Part shown: piece by piece, positions 22,301 to 36,088 of the stretch
Numbering within the stretch: position 1 is the stretch's first letter
How the letters are laid out: each line of letters opens with the position of its first letter
From: Lithospermum erythrorhizon
Taxonomy: Eukaryota > Streptophyta > Magnoliopsida > Boraginales > Boraginaceae
Reading direction: 5' to 3'
Assembly: GCA_019722365.1 (NCBI GenBank)
Contig: JADFUC010000869.1
Span: 1 to 64,000 of the forward strand
Length of the DNA: 64,000 bases
Made by a program: the position numbers and the translations under genes
Notes under the pieces: model-generated
The model's input: the letters and a program-made list of their open reading frames with translations, nothing else
Told to the model about the DNA's origin: nothing
Database searches by the model: none

Positions 22301-24772
22301 ATTCAAAAATTTGTATTTCTGAAGATATCAAGGCTACTGTTACAACAGCATCAAGTTCTGAAACTAATCCAGATGTGGAGCAAAATGGTTGGAGAACAAA
22401 TGAACTTCCAGATGGAAGTAACAAAAAATTAGTTATGAGTGATTTGATATGTGGTATATGCAAACAGCTGCTTTTTAGACCTGTTGTTCTTAATTGTGGC
22501 GATGGTAGGACCGATTCTCTAAGTAATTATACTATTTATCATGAGGCTCTCACGACTATAATTGTTTACATCAGATATATCCTCATGCAGTGTATTGTGA
22601 AGCTTGTATCAGCAAATCAAGTGATACAATATGTAAATGTCCAGTTTGCCATAGCATGCATCCAAGTGGGTTTCCAAAAATGTGTTGGGTTTTAGAACAT
22701 TTCCTGGATGAGGAATTCCCTGAACAATATGCAGCAAGAAAAGAACAGTATTCAAAGGAAAATAATGATCAATTGAGTTCACCCGCAGGCAAAGTATCTA
22801 GCCTCAGTAAGTGTTTCCCTAAAATTGATAGCATATGTATGACATGCATTCCATACAAGAAAATCTGATATAGCTTATACAGAGGCCTGATATAAATTAC
22901 TAAATTAGCATATGAAATGCATTCTAGGCAGTTTGTAACCATCAATCTATGAAAATAACATCACTCGTCTATTAATCATTTTGTTGATTTGGTTAACTAG
23001 GAAAGGGTAGCCAACAGCTTAGATTAGAACACATCTATATGACTAGAAGCTCATTTATTGTTTTCTTTTGCTTCTAAGTTGATGACGACGGGCATATTCT
23101 CTTTTCCATGTTCATATCAGAAGATCGTGATTTTTGTTATTTCTTTAGGTAGGGGGTATTGATTGTTGACTGAGACCCATGCAGCATTATAGGACTACAA
23201 GAGGATCTCTTGACATCTCTTCAAATTTATATATCTCTTAAGAACATCTGTATATTAATAATGCAGAGAGCAGTGTGCACAAGGAATCAATATCAATAAT
23301 TCCAACAGATTTTATTGACTGTTTTGTTAGTGATAAAACATAAAGGATGTATACCACACTTACCATACTCAATCTTCAGCATCTTTTATTATAACTGACT
23401 GCTTCTTCTGTTGTTTCTTTAATTTGCCATTTGTACTTGTACTTGCACCCAATTCTATGTTAACTCCTGATTTATTTTTATCTTGTGTTATGATGTAGGT
23501 CCTGACAAAGCTCCTATAAATGTCTTGTCATCGTTGCCACGTCGAGGGCCGAAGGTTCACTTTTATGTTGGTTGTGATTATTGTGGGGTAAAACAATCTC
23601 TCCTATTCTCCTTTATGTGGTTGTGTGGGATAGTTTTTGTATAAAGTACATGTCCTGGGGGCTGGGGCGACATCATAAGAGGTGTATCTCAGCTAAATAT
23701 TCTTAATAGAAACAGACTTCAGAGTACTTGGATGTCCAAAGGACAGTATTATCAGTATCATGTATGCTAACCAATATATTGACAGAATATCACATGCCTT
23801 AGGTGTAGTTTTGTGAAGATTCCTAAGGATGAATGTTCATGCAAGTCATTCCCACTCAACATGGATGAGCCCTTGCCTTTGTTTAATATCATTAATGCTT
23901 CTGTTTTTATGGTATTGCTTCATATAGAGGTTCAGGTATTATTAATTTGTTATGGCCTAAATATCAAAGCACCACAATTTCTATTTCCATATGAAAGCAT
24001 TGCTCACACTGTGTACCTCAATTACAAGGTCCTGTCTTAAGCTGTCTAATGGGTTTGACTGGTTTACAAACCTTGCCTCCTAAATAAAAAGTTTCATTTT
24101 AACGTCAAATAAGGGACCAAGTAGTTCAAAGAATGGGGGTTATTTTAGGGTTCAAGAGTATGCATGTGTTCCTAAATTATCATATTTATGGTGAAGCTTG
24201 CACTTATATTACTTTATTCCTTCTGCTATAAAACTTCCCTACTCCGTCTTATGTGGTGAAGTTACACTTTTCTGTTCTTGATGTTATGATATCTGCTATT
24301 TTCCTTCACTATTTTAGTCATGACACATTCCACTGAATTATATCCATAGATGTATCCAATAGTCGGGGAACGGTACAGATGCAAAGACTGCAAAGAGCTC
24401 ATGGGATTCGATCTTTGTGAAGGGTGTTATGACAGCTCTTGCAAGCTTCCAGGTCGATTTAATCAGCAGCACACAGAAGATCACCAATTTGAAAAGGTGG
24501 ATCTAGCCTATTATCACCATATACTAGCGAGGTTAGAGACTGTAAGTATCTCAGGCAATCCTATAGATTATCGAAGTGCTTTGCTCAGAGGTCTTAGTGT
24601 TCATCCTGAAGAGATTGACTCCAATGACATGCAGGAGCACGAAGATGGATCCCTGTCCCCGGAAGATCTAGGGGATAGTCCAGAGACCCCAATCATCATC
24701 CTAGATGATGATGATGGTGATGATGCCAATTTTTATACTTCAGAAGACGAAGAAGAAGGTGTGGACTCTTGA
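19316..24772 (+). CDS. PRT1: E3 ubiquitin ligase PRT1 (N-degron pathway), seven exons
   Basis: Exons by reading frame and GT-AG borders: 19316-19416, 20850-20878, 21480-21662, 22211-22504, 22591-22806, 23499-23587, 24350-24772. They join in frame to 444 residues; Arabidopsis PRT1 is about 410. Domains: RING1 (Cys30, 33, 45, His47, Cys50, 53, 67, 70); RING2 (Cys185, 188, 200, then Asp202 where His is expected, Cys205, 208, 219, 222); a ZZ finger with all ligands (Cys300, 303, 315, 318, 327, 330, His345, 349); and a very acidic tail of about 40 residues. Known role of the family: recognises proteins with bulky aromatic N-termini and ubiquitinates them for proteasomal degradation. The start is the ATG giving MGYTESKK, about 30 codons before RING1. 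Asp202 is discussed in the findings. An intron-6 start in place of exon 7 is not needed, since the ZZ finger spans the exon 6-7 junction. Confidence 0.92.
20044..20256 (-). mobile_element. SINE-like insertion with 29-bp target duplication in PRT1 intron 1
   Basis: Identical 29-bp direct repeats (20044-20072 and 20228-20256) flank a 155-bp GC-rich insert (20073-20227) in otherwise AT-rich intron sequence. On the minus strand the insert has a perfect RNA polymerase III B box (GGTTCGATCCC, 20152-20162). About 50 bases before it is an A-box-like TCTCAGCGGAC (20203-20213). This is the layout of a tRNA-derived SINE. No clear poly(A) tail is present. The 8-bp sequence CGAGGCAC (20108-20115) is repeated inverted at 20215-20222, so a small foldback element is the alternative. 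Identical duplications suggest a recent event. Confidence 0.6.
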
Positions 24773-27700
24773 AACGATCCGAGGGGATTCATGTATGGGA
24801 AATTGTTGCAAGTTGCAGCAGGAGGATGTGCATTCTTCACAAAGGATACTTGACGATACTAATCGTTATATCTTAGAGGTCAAATAAGGTCATTGTGCAA
24901 ATGGGATTGATATGTTTTTTTCTCACCTTCATATTAACATGAGTAAGGGCATTCGAAAATCTCACATTCATATTCATATCATAATTAAACTGCAGATCTT
25001 TCAGGAGCACTGACATGTGACATGTGACACGTTCAGGAACAATTGAGCAAATATATGAATTATCCAGCTCATACAATTCTTTGAAACTATAATGGTGCTC
25101 ATTAGTCATTACATATAATGTCATTATATATATAGCCTTATGTTGAAGGGTTGGATTCATAACATGAGTAAAAAGTAATTGATGGTTAAAATTTGATATG
25201 AAAAAATGAAACGGTAGCTAAATTAAATTGAATTGAATTAGAGGTAGTACAGATAGTTGCCGGTGGAGAAAGAACCTAGCTCAAAGTAAGGGGAAATGGC
25301 TACTCTGCCTACACCATCTAGTATGTTATTATTGATCTATTGGTTATACTTGTATGTTTACCTCTCTTGTCGTCCTGTCAATAGGGAACCAAGATTTTTT
25401 TGTTTTCTTCTAGTAAAAGATACAAAGTGATGATATTCCAATCCTACAAGAACTAAATGGTGTACAAAACAAGTTACCACTAAGTCACTAACCAACCTAG
25501 AAAACAAGATAAAAAGCAAAAGAAAGAAGAAATTGAGCAAAAATAAAGTCCACAATAATACTCTTTTTATGCTCCAACCCCAATCTTACACTCATTTTGT
25601 CTTTAAACTGATTTTTTTTTTATGAATCAGGAACGATAAAATGACCGAATGTCGCGATTAACCTTCGTCGTCCGATTGGTCAAAAAAAATGCCTTTGTTG
25701 TTTAAGATGATACAATTTTGTAATAAGCATAATAATATTAGGATAAACTACTTCTTTATTGATAATGACTATCCATCCAATTTTGTAATGGACTATGCAT
25801 GAAGATACAAATTGTTGTATTTTTAACACTTTCTAATTTGGATATTTTATTTATAAAAAAGGTTTAAATAGATGGAATGGTCGAATTTGGATTGTTAGTG
25901 AATTTGGTTGATTGAGTAGAATCCATTTGGACAAGAGTGGTCTAATATAAGCAACGTTTGTGATGTTTATTATGATTAGAAAAATTAAGATTCTTTTATC
26001 CTAGAAGTCTAGAACATGTAAACATATGTTTGTGTTCGTAAAATGAGAGATGCTGACATCCTTCCAGCAGAAACGGGGATAGTCTTCGGGCTTTCGTTTT
26101 AACACATCCTTTACGACTCTCAACTTATGTAGATCTACGACCCATTTTTTTCTTATGAAAGAAAAACCTTTTTAAAGAGTAATTGCTCAAGTTAACCCCA
26201 TCTACTAGTTCAAAACTCACAACATGTCTATGCGGTGGAATTAAGCGGGTTGAAGGAGTCGTTCGCCCTCCAAAAATTTTAAAAATAAAATTATACTATT
26301 CATTTTTCTAAAAATTAATTCGCTCACATATTCGTTTGTATATTTTTCCCCATTGCAGCCGAGACGCCATGATGCGACGCCATACAATCGACATATCTCA
26401 AATATTCGTACATTTTTTACGCTTAATTTCGAAATCATTCGAAAATCAGAATTGCACTCCTTCAAAAATTTCTAATTAATATTTTTATTCTTTCACGTAT
26501 ACTTTAATCAATTTAATAACTCTTGAATATACTAGCTTTAAAAAAATTACAATAGAATATGATGATTACAATTTTTTTAAAAAAATCAATCGTATCAATT
26601 TTATAACACTATCTGGTTCCTTTTTTGAGGATAATAAATATTTTTTTAGTACATTTTATTTCAAGTATAATTTTATTAGTAATATTACCTAAATTATTAA
26701 TATATATTCTTAATACATATTCAAAAAAAAATTATAAACTTAAATGTTATATATCAATCATGTAATAATATTTTTTTAGTAAAACATATACATTTAATAA
26801 TAAGATTTAAAACATATAAATTTAATAATATGATTAACATCCAAAATTATATTATTTAAATAATCAATCAAATACAATTACATTTGAGGAAGGGATAATT
26901 AGTTCCAACAAGATAATTAGTTCTAACAAACACATTATATATAATGTTGATAATGAAACTTTATTTGTGAAATGTCATTAAAATATGAAACCATTATTAT
27001 ATATATTTCACAATTCAATATCGCCTTAAGAATACAATCATGACTCAATTTAATAACTAATTTAATTTAATAACTAATTTAATATAGAGCTATCACAATT
27101 TTAATTTATCATGTTGTAGAAATATTTATATTCAACTATTTGATTTATATTGTAAATTATTTATGACAATATCATAAGAAGTTTTACAACTCGAACCGAT
27201 CAGGTGACAGAATATTAAAATACCACATATTGTTAAAATGGCTCGACCTAGATTGACATGACTATTTTTAAATTGAATATTCAACCCTAACACTTATTTT
27301 GATTTGTAATTTTTTAAATACATATAGATAAATTTTTTTTGACAATTTCGTTTTGTAGTTACTTATCAAATTATAGTAGAATACGTTATTATCTATATGG
27401 TTTTACATATACTTATGAAAATAAAATTTTATTATTTATCTATTATTGGATGTTATTATTATAATTTTATACTCTTTATTCTTTTTTCAAGAGGTCAATA
27501 ATTGATCTTCACTTAAATTTTTGATATTTTAGTAAGACAAGAAGTGTATTTTCACTACATTGTACTTCACTATTTTTTATTTAATGAGGTTAATAAAAAT
27601 AATTATTTGATAAATTAAATAAATACTTATTAAACTAAGTTAATAAAAATATTTATTGAATATGTATCCATCATGATCAAGAAAAAATTTCTTCAATATT

Positions 27701-28099
27701 GAAGGATCAATTTTCTGTTGGTGATGGTGGTGTTGGAGGCCACAACAATAATAGAATTTTGAAACCTAATTGACCATTTTTGTTTGGCCCTGATTTGTTG
27801 TAGTCGAACTCCATTATAACCTCCCTACTTCTTAAATAATGAAAAAGCTCGCTAAAACAAATTTTTCCAAGAAATAGGTGGTGCCATTATTATTGTTATA
27901 TTTTTAATATTATTACTTGCTTTATATGAAAATATGATTTTAATTTGAAATTTGATGATTGGCTAAATGTATTTTGAACATAATTATTTTTTATATATAT
28001 TGTATAATATTTAGAGAAGTATAGTTTTAATTATTAAATATTAAATTGGATCATTATTTGAATATAGTATTTTTATTCAAATATGATAGGAGGGATTCA
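24773..28099. other. PRT1 3' region and AT-rich intergenic DNA
   Basis: The PRT1 3' untranslated region probably covers the first few hundred bases; no definite polyadenylation site was chosen. The remainder is strongly AT-rich with homopolymer runs. ORFs on the minus strand at 24873-25160, 25358-25555 and 26241-26465 have no recognisable motif. Confidence 0.5.
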
Positions 28100-28342
28100 A
28101 GTCATTTGGTTTGTTTCTCTTACTATTTATGCCAGAGGTCTCAACGCTTGTATTTATTACATGTAGACTATTCTCGACAAGTTAACTATACTATTTCCAA
28201 TAATGAAATAACAACTTTCACTAATCGAAAGAGCATAGCCATCATTTTTCAATTGTGAAATTGAAATGATGTTTCTTCTTAAAGCAGGTACATTGTAGAT
28301 ATTTTTTAGTTTAAGTATCATTCTTGTTGGCAAACTCAACAA
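28100..28342 (-). pseudogene. Ty1-copia gag-pre-integrase fragment
   Basis: Minus-strand translation gives LKNIYNVPALRRNIISISQL and NDGYALSI, the copia block between protease and integrase (usually LKNVLYVPxLRRNLISVSxL). It continues in another frame to LWHK at 28127-28138, where LWHxRLGH is expected. No other pol domain lies next to it, so this is a short orphan fragment. Confidence 0.75.
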
Positions 28343-31300
28343 CCGATCCTCGCAGCACGCCGCAACTTTTGCTCCATTACCTACCCGCGTATATCTCTGC
28401 CTAAGACTACCTTCTTCTGTTTTGCATCACACATTTTGCAACGTGAGCGCCACATCCGGTGTCTGAAGACCCACGTGTCGTAAAGCCAAGAATCTAATAA
28501 CCAACATAAATACATGCTGGATTGGGAGCGATAGTCAGATTACTCATCTCATCCGTCATGTATTTATTGTCATTCCATAATTGCCTCAGACACTGAATCC
28601 ATTTTAGTCGCCAATGATATTTCATTTCTCCAAAAGCCGAGAGTGAAAGATATTGTGAAAGTATTACTCATAAGGATTATTAGACTTCAATGTAATATAT
28701 GTAAAAATAATATAACTTTTAGTTATTCATGTCATAATAAATAATTCTAAAATCATATAATGAAATTAATACTGGTGGCTTACAATCCCACCTTAAAACG
28801 CACTAAGATACCACATCCTACACGATCGGCACTGAACGGTAGTACTACACATTTCAACTCACTATCACATGTAGGCGCATCATCACCAATCATGACTATC
28901 AGTTTATTCTCTTTGCCACAATTAAAATTCATCTTGGGGATCAGATAAGGACCTCTTTGTCAACGGGCCCAAGTATGACCAATTGAAAATCACCGCTTAA
29001 GTAACCAAGTCTACCGACCTAATCGGTCGACGCTTATAGCCCAAGTCTAATCAATCGGGAATTGTATAAAACAACCCATCGAGTTAAGCTTTAAGATTTT
29101 CTCCACTAACTGCAGGGTCCGCACATAACAAAGTTCAATCCAAATCTTCTGAGTCAGGTAATGACATCATTTTTACCTAACTTATGCGGGATTAGTTGTA
29201 TTTTAAACAATCTTGTATCTGTTAAGCATATATACACACAGTCAGCCATAAATACAAATTACAAGCATAAAATATAACACCAAGAAAGACTCATGGATAT
29301 CACCTATAAAATCTGTACTAGTTCTAAACTACGCCTAGTCTCTAACGATCTCACCTATTTGCTCGACTTCTAAGTGGTTCTCAATATTAAATTAATTATA
29401 TTTATATTAAATAATAATAAATTAAAAATCTCTACTCATTCATCTTAGGTAAAAGATTAATGAAATGTATTTCCCAAAAATATACATTTAAGTCATATCA
29501 TCAATCTCCTTCTTATCCATTATCAAACAGTGTATGCACTAATTTATCTAATAATAAAACAAAGCATGTCATAAATAATAGATAAGAACTATATTTTAAA
29601 GGCACACATATGATTATAAATAAATATATGTAATCAGATATTTATCAATGAAATATATAATTTAATTGTATGTTTACCAAGCATTTAAACTATTTTAAGT
29701 ATTTTAATAATTAATATTAAATAATAAGTATTTCTAAAATACTATTTATTTAATTTACTCTTTTAATAAAATTTAATTTCAGATTATATGTTATTAAGAA
29801 ACTCCAATTATCAAATAATAATGGATTTCTAATTTAATTAAATCAATTCGAATGATTAAATCTAATCAAATTAGAATTAATTAATTAATAGATTTTATTT
29901 TACTTTGATATCAAATATCAATTAAAATAACTTTTAATCGAATTAGAACTATTAAAAGTAGTTAAATTAAATTAATTAAACTAATTTATAAATTGAAATT
30001 AATTTAAAATTATGTTAACTAATATCGAAATATTAATTTGAGCAAAATAGGGCTTTAAACAATTTAAAACCCAAAACAAGCCCAAACTACCTCAAAAAGG
30101 TTTTCAAAGATACACGACATTAGCCAAAACAAACTAAATTTAGACCCAATACGAGCCCGCCCAAGAAACTGGGGATCAAAATTTCAACATCCATTTCCGA
30201 TGTAGACGCCCACGCTGCGTCGATCACATTTCGACATTAGCGATGACAGGGCATGCCACGCCAAGAAGGCGACGCGATGGTGCCACGACGTGTCGTTTCA
30301 CATGGTCGCCGACGGCACTACGTTAACTCGTCAAACTGAAGTCCCTGATCGTCAATTTAGCCTCAACTCGCTTGATCGAGTTGACTCGCCAATCGTTGAC
30401 CGCGACACATCGATGACGCCAGCACTCATCACAGACTGCTCCTGCACATTTTTCGAACAATCAGCCAGAATCGATTTGAAATCGAACCGATATACATTTT
30501 TGCTCAAAAAATTCCAAAAATCTAGTAAAATTTAAAAATATTTCCTACTTAACTACATTAATTATTTTTGTGATGATTTAATAAATTTAATCATATTTAA
30601 TTATTTAGTTAATATTGTACTGCCAATCAATTTAAAATTATCTAATTGCACCAAATATATAAAATTTAGATTAAAAAATACATAAACCGATTTCATGCAT
30701 TTAATTATGTAATTACAATTGTGAGCCTAGCCTGGCATGCCACCGCGGATTTTACATATTAAAATAACAATTACAAAAAATACCCATGAATACCCGACCG
30801 CAAAATGTGTATGCGCGCTACAAGCAAGGCTATGCAAGGAAGACATAAAAATTTGATTTGCATTACTCATACCATCAAGATGCATCTTCTTTTTCAGTTC
30901 TCATCCTATAAAGAACTCCATCATAAGTCAAGCTGACCCTGGGTAATTCTAGTGACGGGGCGACCCACCCAGAAGTTTCCTCAAATGAAGACGCTGAAAT
31001 GGCGACAAAAACGCTACTTGAAAGACTGCATTATGAGGCCACCATCAAATCCAATAACGCATCCATCTGCTACATAATTCATGATTCTACCTAATATAAT
31101 AAAAACAATAACATACGAGTTGCATCTTTCTTCGTGGATTTAATGTATATATTCGGCGAGACTCTCGAAAATCAACTTAGATCATTTCTAAGAATAATCC
31201 ATACCAACGTATTAACGAATCCTCCAAAGTAGCCTTTACCGATATTAAATCAGATTGCGCCGCGTAAAAATCCAACCTACTAGTTGCCTAAATGAAAGAA

Positions 31301-33600
31301 ATAGGGAGCACTTTCAACTTCAAAAGTTTTGGGGCATTCAGTTAAGTTTTTCATCTCCGTATGGCTTTTATATAGTGATTAAAATTCCTACTTTGCTGCC
31401 ATGACAAGGAACTCTTTCCACCTTCTTAAGCAATATTCTAATACTCGAGTTTTGAAGACAAAAAATTATCCTCAATTTTTCTATCTAGTTGACTGTAATA
31501 AAGTTATTAGTTGCTCCTGTAATCTTCTCACTTTATTCCTAAAATAACGCAGAGACGTAGTTAAGTAATATTCAATAAAACGATACTACAATAAGATTTC
31601 GAACCCTTAATAAATAAACTAGATTTAACAATTGGAATTTCCTCCCAATATTCTCATATATTATATTTTAAACCCCTAAGCTAGTAATAAGATTATACTT
31701 CTGGCTTAGTTGCTGCGACCTCTTGCGCCGACGAAATTAGAAATATATTAATTTATGTTTAACCGAACATCATATTAATATATAAATTCATGAAATGACT
31801 CTAAAAAGAAACATAACCCCTAACGTTAATCGAAGCTTAATCCCGATATATTTAATTGTCCAAAAATTAACATATATCCGAACTTATTATTATTTAAATA
31901 TAATAATTCCATTGCATAACTAATCGTCTTCAATATACATATTTATAGATATAACATCTCATATTTCTAATGCGAATGGGACTACATTAAAAGAGATCTG
32001 TGGGAAGTGAAATCAAATATTATTCAGAAACTACTATTATAGAATGTACGATTTTAAAAAATATTTAATGATGTAGGGATAAGAATCATATGATATGGAA
32101 GAATATTTTTATTTTTGAAATATTAACTATTAGAAATAGTGTAAGTATATATTCTACATTATTAAGTTGCCATAGAAGAATTGAATATCGAAGATTGACG
32201 TGCTCCGCATTAAAACTAGAATCTCCAACTTACATGTAATGTTACTCTCAAGAAATGGTCCCCTACTTCAAACCGTTGGCTTCCACGGCATTAGATGATT
32301 CATTCTTGAATTGTTTGCACAACGTCCCACTTTAAAGTCTCACAAAAACTAACAAAACAATAGTACAATAGTCCCTCTAGTTTTATTTATTTGTAATAAT
32401 TGGAGGAAGAATTACTACTTTCTGTCGAAATTCTATTGATGTGGGATGTTTTTTGAATCTTTATGTCGAGATGCTCAATTCTCTTGTTCAAAATGCTTTT
32501 AAATTTTAATAATTGAGGTATTTTGCAGTAGTTTGATTCGTTTGATCATGTAACTAACAATTGTGTTCTTTTAACTATAGAAAAAGTAAATAAAACTGAA
32601 GAAAATGATATTCATTACCAGTATATAACTACATAATGAAAATAGTAAGTAGAAAATGACAGTGGTCCCTTTTCCATGAAGTTCAATAACTCAATCCACA
32701 TATATCCAACTTCCAAACAAAATTTGTTGTTGTCGAAATGTAGTGCAGTGTATACATTGACCAAGTTTATTTCGGCTAGTAGTGATATACGAAGATCGCT
32801 TTTCATGCTAACTTTCTTCACCATTATTTCTAGCTTATTATACGACTTGGAAGACATCTCTGCCGCCAAATGACCTCTGGCTGAAGTTTATCCTTCTTAA
32901 ATAAATTTTTCTATTAAATAATTATTCAAAAATTAATTTGTTTACCAATATTTTTATTTTTCAAGATCTATAAATAGAGACAGAGTTTGTATTTTTTGGA
33001 TACATAAAAATTGAAATTCATTACTTGTTATAATGCGAAAAGATATTTAACGTCTACTATCAAGCAGACGCAGATGCATCAAGTGACAAGCATTTCCATT
33101 TAAAGTTAGTAAATAACAATCTAATACGACAGAGTAGGTGTTAATGGTTTTAGTGATGATCACTAAAAATTCATGAAAACTTATTTACACCATTTTATTG
33201 AGGGTTCATTAATCCTATGTGATTTTGTAAATCTTCGAAAGGTACAATATTACAATGGTCCGTTGGACTCTCAACTAATGGATTAGGAAATTTTAGTGGA
33301 CTCTCTTGAATTCCAGTCAAGCGAGTTGAATTGCTTCTCTTAGTGACGCTTTCGATAACCGCTTCCTCATGTTTTTCTGGTAAAAGCTACTGCCAATAAT
33401 CATAGACTGGATCCGCTGGCCGCATTCGAAAGTCAGCAACTCGAGCGATCTCAGAGGCTCCGACGATCAAGTCAGTAATGGGAATATAGTAGTTATACTT
33501 TAAGTAGATAATTTGCAATTAGGAAAATATGTATAACGTAGTATTTATGTAGAAGGATTGGTGAGCGACTGTAGTGATTTAGCCGACTACGACGTGGGCG
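28343..33600. other. Intergenic DNA, probable unassigned element remains
   Basis: No gene supported. The part 28740-29170 and the GC-richer part 30170-30510 (many CGACG-type steps) differ in composition from the AT-rich rest and may be LTR or other element remains, but no partner copy was found in the window. An 84-codon minus ORF at 32615-32869 is not recognised. The last part (33300-33600) may belong to the outer LTR of the gypsy element that follows. Confidence 0.4.
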
Positions 33601-33707
33601 CCATACCGCCTCCATCATGCCGAATTCTTTACCGCTTAAGGCTTCGCCCATCATTACCTGACAAACGAGCTATCGGGCTCAACAAAGAATAGCCCTTTTA
33701 TCATCGC
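33601..33707 (-). repeat. LTR segment of the TAT-type gypsy element (left)
   Basis: About 105 bp matching 40460-40561 in direct orientation: CTCCATCA, CTTTACCG, CGCCCATCATTACCTGACAAA, GGGCTCAACAA and GCCCTTTTATCA. Direct repeats flanking gag-pol mark these as LTR parts. Full LTR borders were not resolved. Confidence 0.6.
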
Positions 33708-34289
33708 CTCTAACCCGTGTGTATATATATCCGCGAGTGTTCTATAAATCACTTCATGAATTGGAGACAAGGGTTAGATAAACATCAAGACTTAGACCCC
33801 TTTTTTGCTAAACAATTAACCCCTACAACAGAAGATACGAGGTCATACTTACAGTCTCCCCTACTCGGTATCAAGCCCATTGGGACAAAGACTCCTCTAT
33901 AAAACGTAAGGTTCTTCTTCTTCACAAGTACATTACAACTTTCTTCTTGTCTGAAAACTCTCTAAACAACCCTTAATCCTAAATTTTTTCTTCGTACGAT
34001 TCAAACTGGTTTATTGATTCTGGTTTACTCCTATAATTATTTGTGTTTTTCATACCAAGAATTCTTCCTTTTGCAAATAAAGTTTGGCGGGAATTGCCCT
34101 TGATTTTATTATTTTCAAAATTTGTCAAGGTTTGTGAAGAACTGAGTGTTCATCTTTATCCGCGTGATTGTTGGTGTTCTAGGACCTTTTCGTATTTCTC
34201 CCCAAAAGTGCCTCTTTTGATTCATTTATCTTTTCAAATAAACCATTCGCTGTGTTTAATCCGTCATTTTCTCACTCGCTTTTTTAGAT

Positions 34290-36060
34290 ATGGATAGCGA
34301 ACATTCTGGCGCGGATGTGAGAATAACTGGCTCTCAAGAAACCCGTCCAGCGGAGACTTCTACACTAACGTATAACCACCAAGACCACCTTCGCCGGTTA
34401 CGGTAATGGACCCCAAATTTCTTGGATTTTTTAGATTATTTACTTCCGTTGGAGCATAAATTACCTATGGCGATTTAACCTTTTCCGCTACTTGCGACCC
34501 CTTAGCTAACATAGACATTCCACAGGAGGTGATTCAAGGAATAGCGGATTGAAACAAAGCCGCGGAAGGTGAAGCGGATGATGATATATTGATATTGGAT
34601 CCTTCCTTGGGTGGAGAGGCTTCACCTCAACCATTGGCCATGATTCCCCCACCTTCTTCATTAGTAATTCCCATGATTTCTGGTTCCCCTCCTCAAGCAA
34701 CCGAGGAATCTCAAGCGAATGATGACGTAGAAAGTCAAGCTGAGGATGCTACTGGTATTAGGAAATCCCTACATGTAAAGTCACCGATGAGGATCTTGTT
34801 AACCTTAGGGGATACTTCAACATCCCTGATACTGTGGAAATGCGCTTTCCTCTCGAGGGAGAGCAAATATTCGAACCACTAGTTGATTCCTCTAGTAGTA
34901 GCAGTCCCACTGCTCTAGGATGGACAACCATGTATATGGAATCCCTATCTTATGGGGCACGATTCCCTTTTTCTGTCTTTATAAACAATGTATAAAAAAT
35001 GGCCAACCTTGCCCCTGGCCAAATTAGGCTTGTAGGTTGGCTAACGCTTACTAATTTTGTAGTAGCGTCTAAGATAGCGAATATAAAGCCTTCTATCCGT
35101 TTGTTCTTTAATATGCATAATACTTGCCACTCGGGATATTTGACCTCCTTTAGTGTAGCCAAGGGTTGTAATATTTTTGTCCCAAAGAAACCGGAGAAAG
35201 TTGGGGAAGGCCGTTGGAATAACAAGTGGTGTTATATCTATGGGGGTATGGATGAAAAAGTTCCCAAAATATGGGTTCCGCTAGGAAAAGCCAACCAACC
35301 GAAACCTTCGGCCACTTTTCTAACCACTACTTAAATAGCCACTTTAAAGAGACTTTTCTCCAGACAGTTTTCATCCATACCCCCATGTATTGTGAGGATG
35401 GCGCTTTAATACATGCGGATTTAATTCATGACGAGGAGTTTGACACAACTGCTTCTCCACCCGCCTCTTGGGATATATTTTATATATTTTCATAGTTTTA
35501 GCCATATGTTAATCCGTTGACCTAACCATTCCTTTATTAAATGCAGATGAAATTCTTCACGCGGCGAAATAGTGGTTGAACCCAACAAGGTACCCTTTTC
35601 CACAATGATCGGTCGTCGCACCCCTCTTTTTAAACGGGTAGGAGTCGTAAAGAAGACTCCTCAAGCGGATTATACTCCAACATCTAGTCAACCATCTGCC
35701 CAGGCGTTCCTGTAGGACAAAGCTCTTCTTTGGGGAAGCGACCTATTTCTTCAGTACCTCCAAAAAAGCCTCTTTTTGCTAAGAAGAAGAAGAAAACTAC
35801 TCCGCCTCCCTCTCCACCTTCAGAAACTATGGATCTTATTGGGGGTCTAATCCTTGTGGAGGAACCTTTACACACAGATCTTGAAAGACAGGATAATCAA
35901 ATTTGAGATACTGTTTCGGTTCAGGTGGAGGGTTCAGACTCCGCTCCTGCAGCCAAACTGGGCTACTCTGCTAATTACTTGCCCCTGCCTTATACTTTAC
36001 CAGGCGGTTTGGTGATAAACGATTCCTCTGATTCGCAAAGGAACCGCGAAGTATTTATGG
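34290..36060 (+). pseudogene. Transposase_28-type ('putative gypsy type transposon') ORF, antisense to gag-pol
   Basis: On the plus strand, opposite to the neighbouring gag-pol, mixed-frame translation follows the plant Transposase_28 domain: FNIPDTVEMRFPLEGE (about 34820-34870), GWTTMYMESLSYGARFPF (about 34920-34975), LAPGQIRLVGWLTLTNF (about 35005-35060), SIRLFFNM (about 35090) and EGRWNNKWCYIYGG (about 35205-35250). The reading starts at ATG 34290 (MDSEHSGADV), after a TATAAAA box near 33898 and a pyrimidine-rich leader. The tail is Pro/Lys-rich. A stop near 34990 and later frameshifts inactivate it. Extra antisense ORFs of this kind are known between pol and the 3' LTR in the TAT lineage; their function is unknown. 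Confidence 0.7.
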
Positions 36061-36088
36061 CGGTTAGGCTTACTACGGGTGTCAACGT

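Noticed and set aside
22234..22695. Single 153-codon ORF across PRT1 exon 4 and the next intron
   Set aside because: Reads through a GT-AG intron and loses the second half of RING2; the spliced model keeps it.
23813..24040. 75-codon ORF between PRT1 exons 6 and 7
   Set aside because: Lies in an intron; the ZZ finger joins exon 6 directly to exon 7 with correct ligand spacing.
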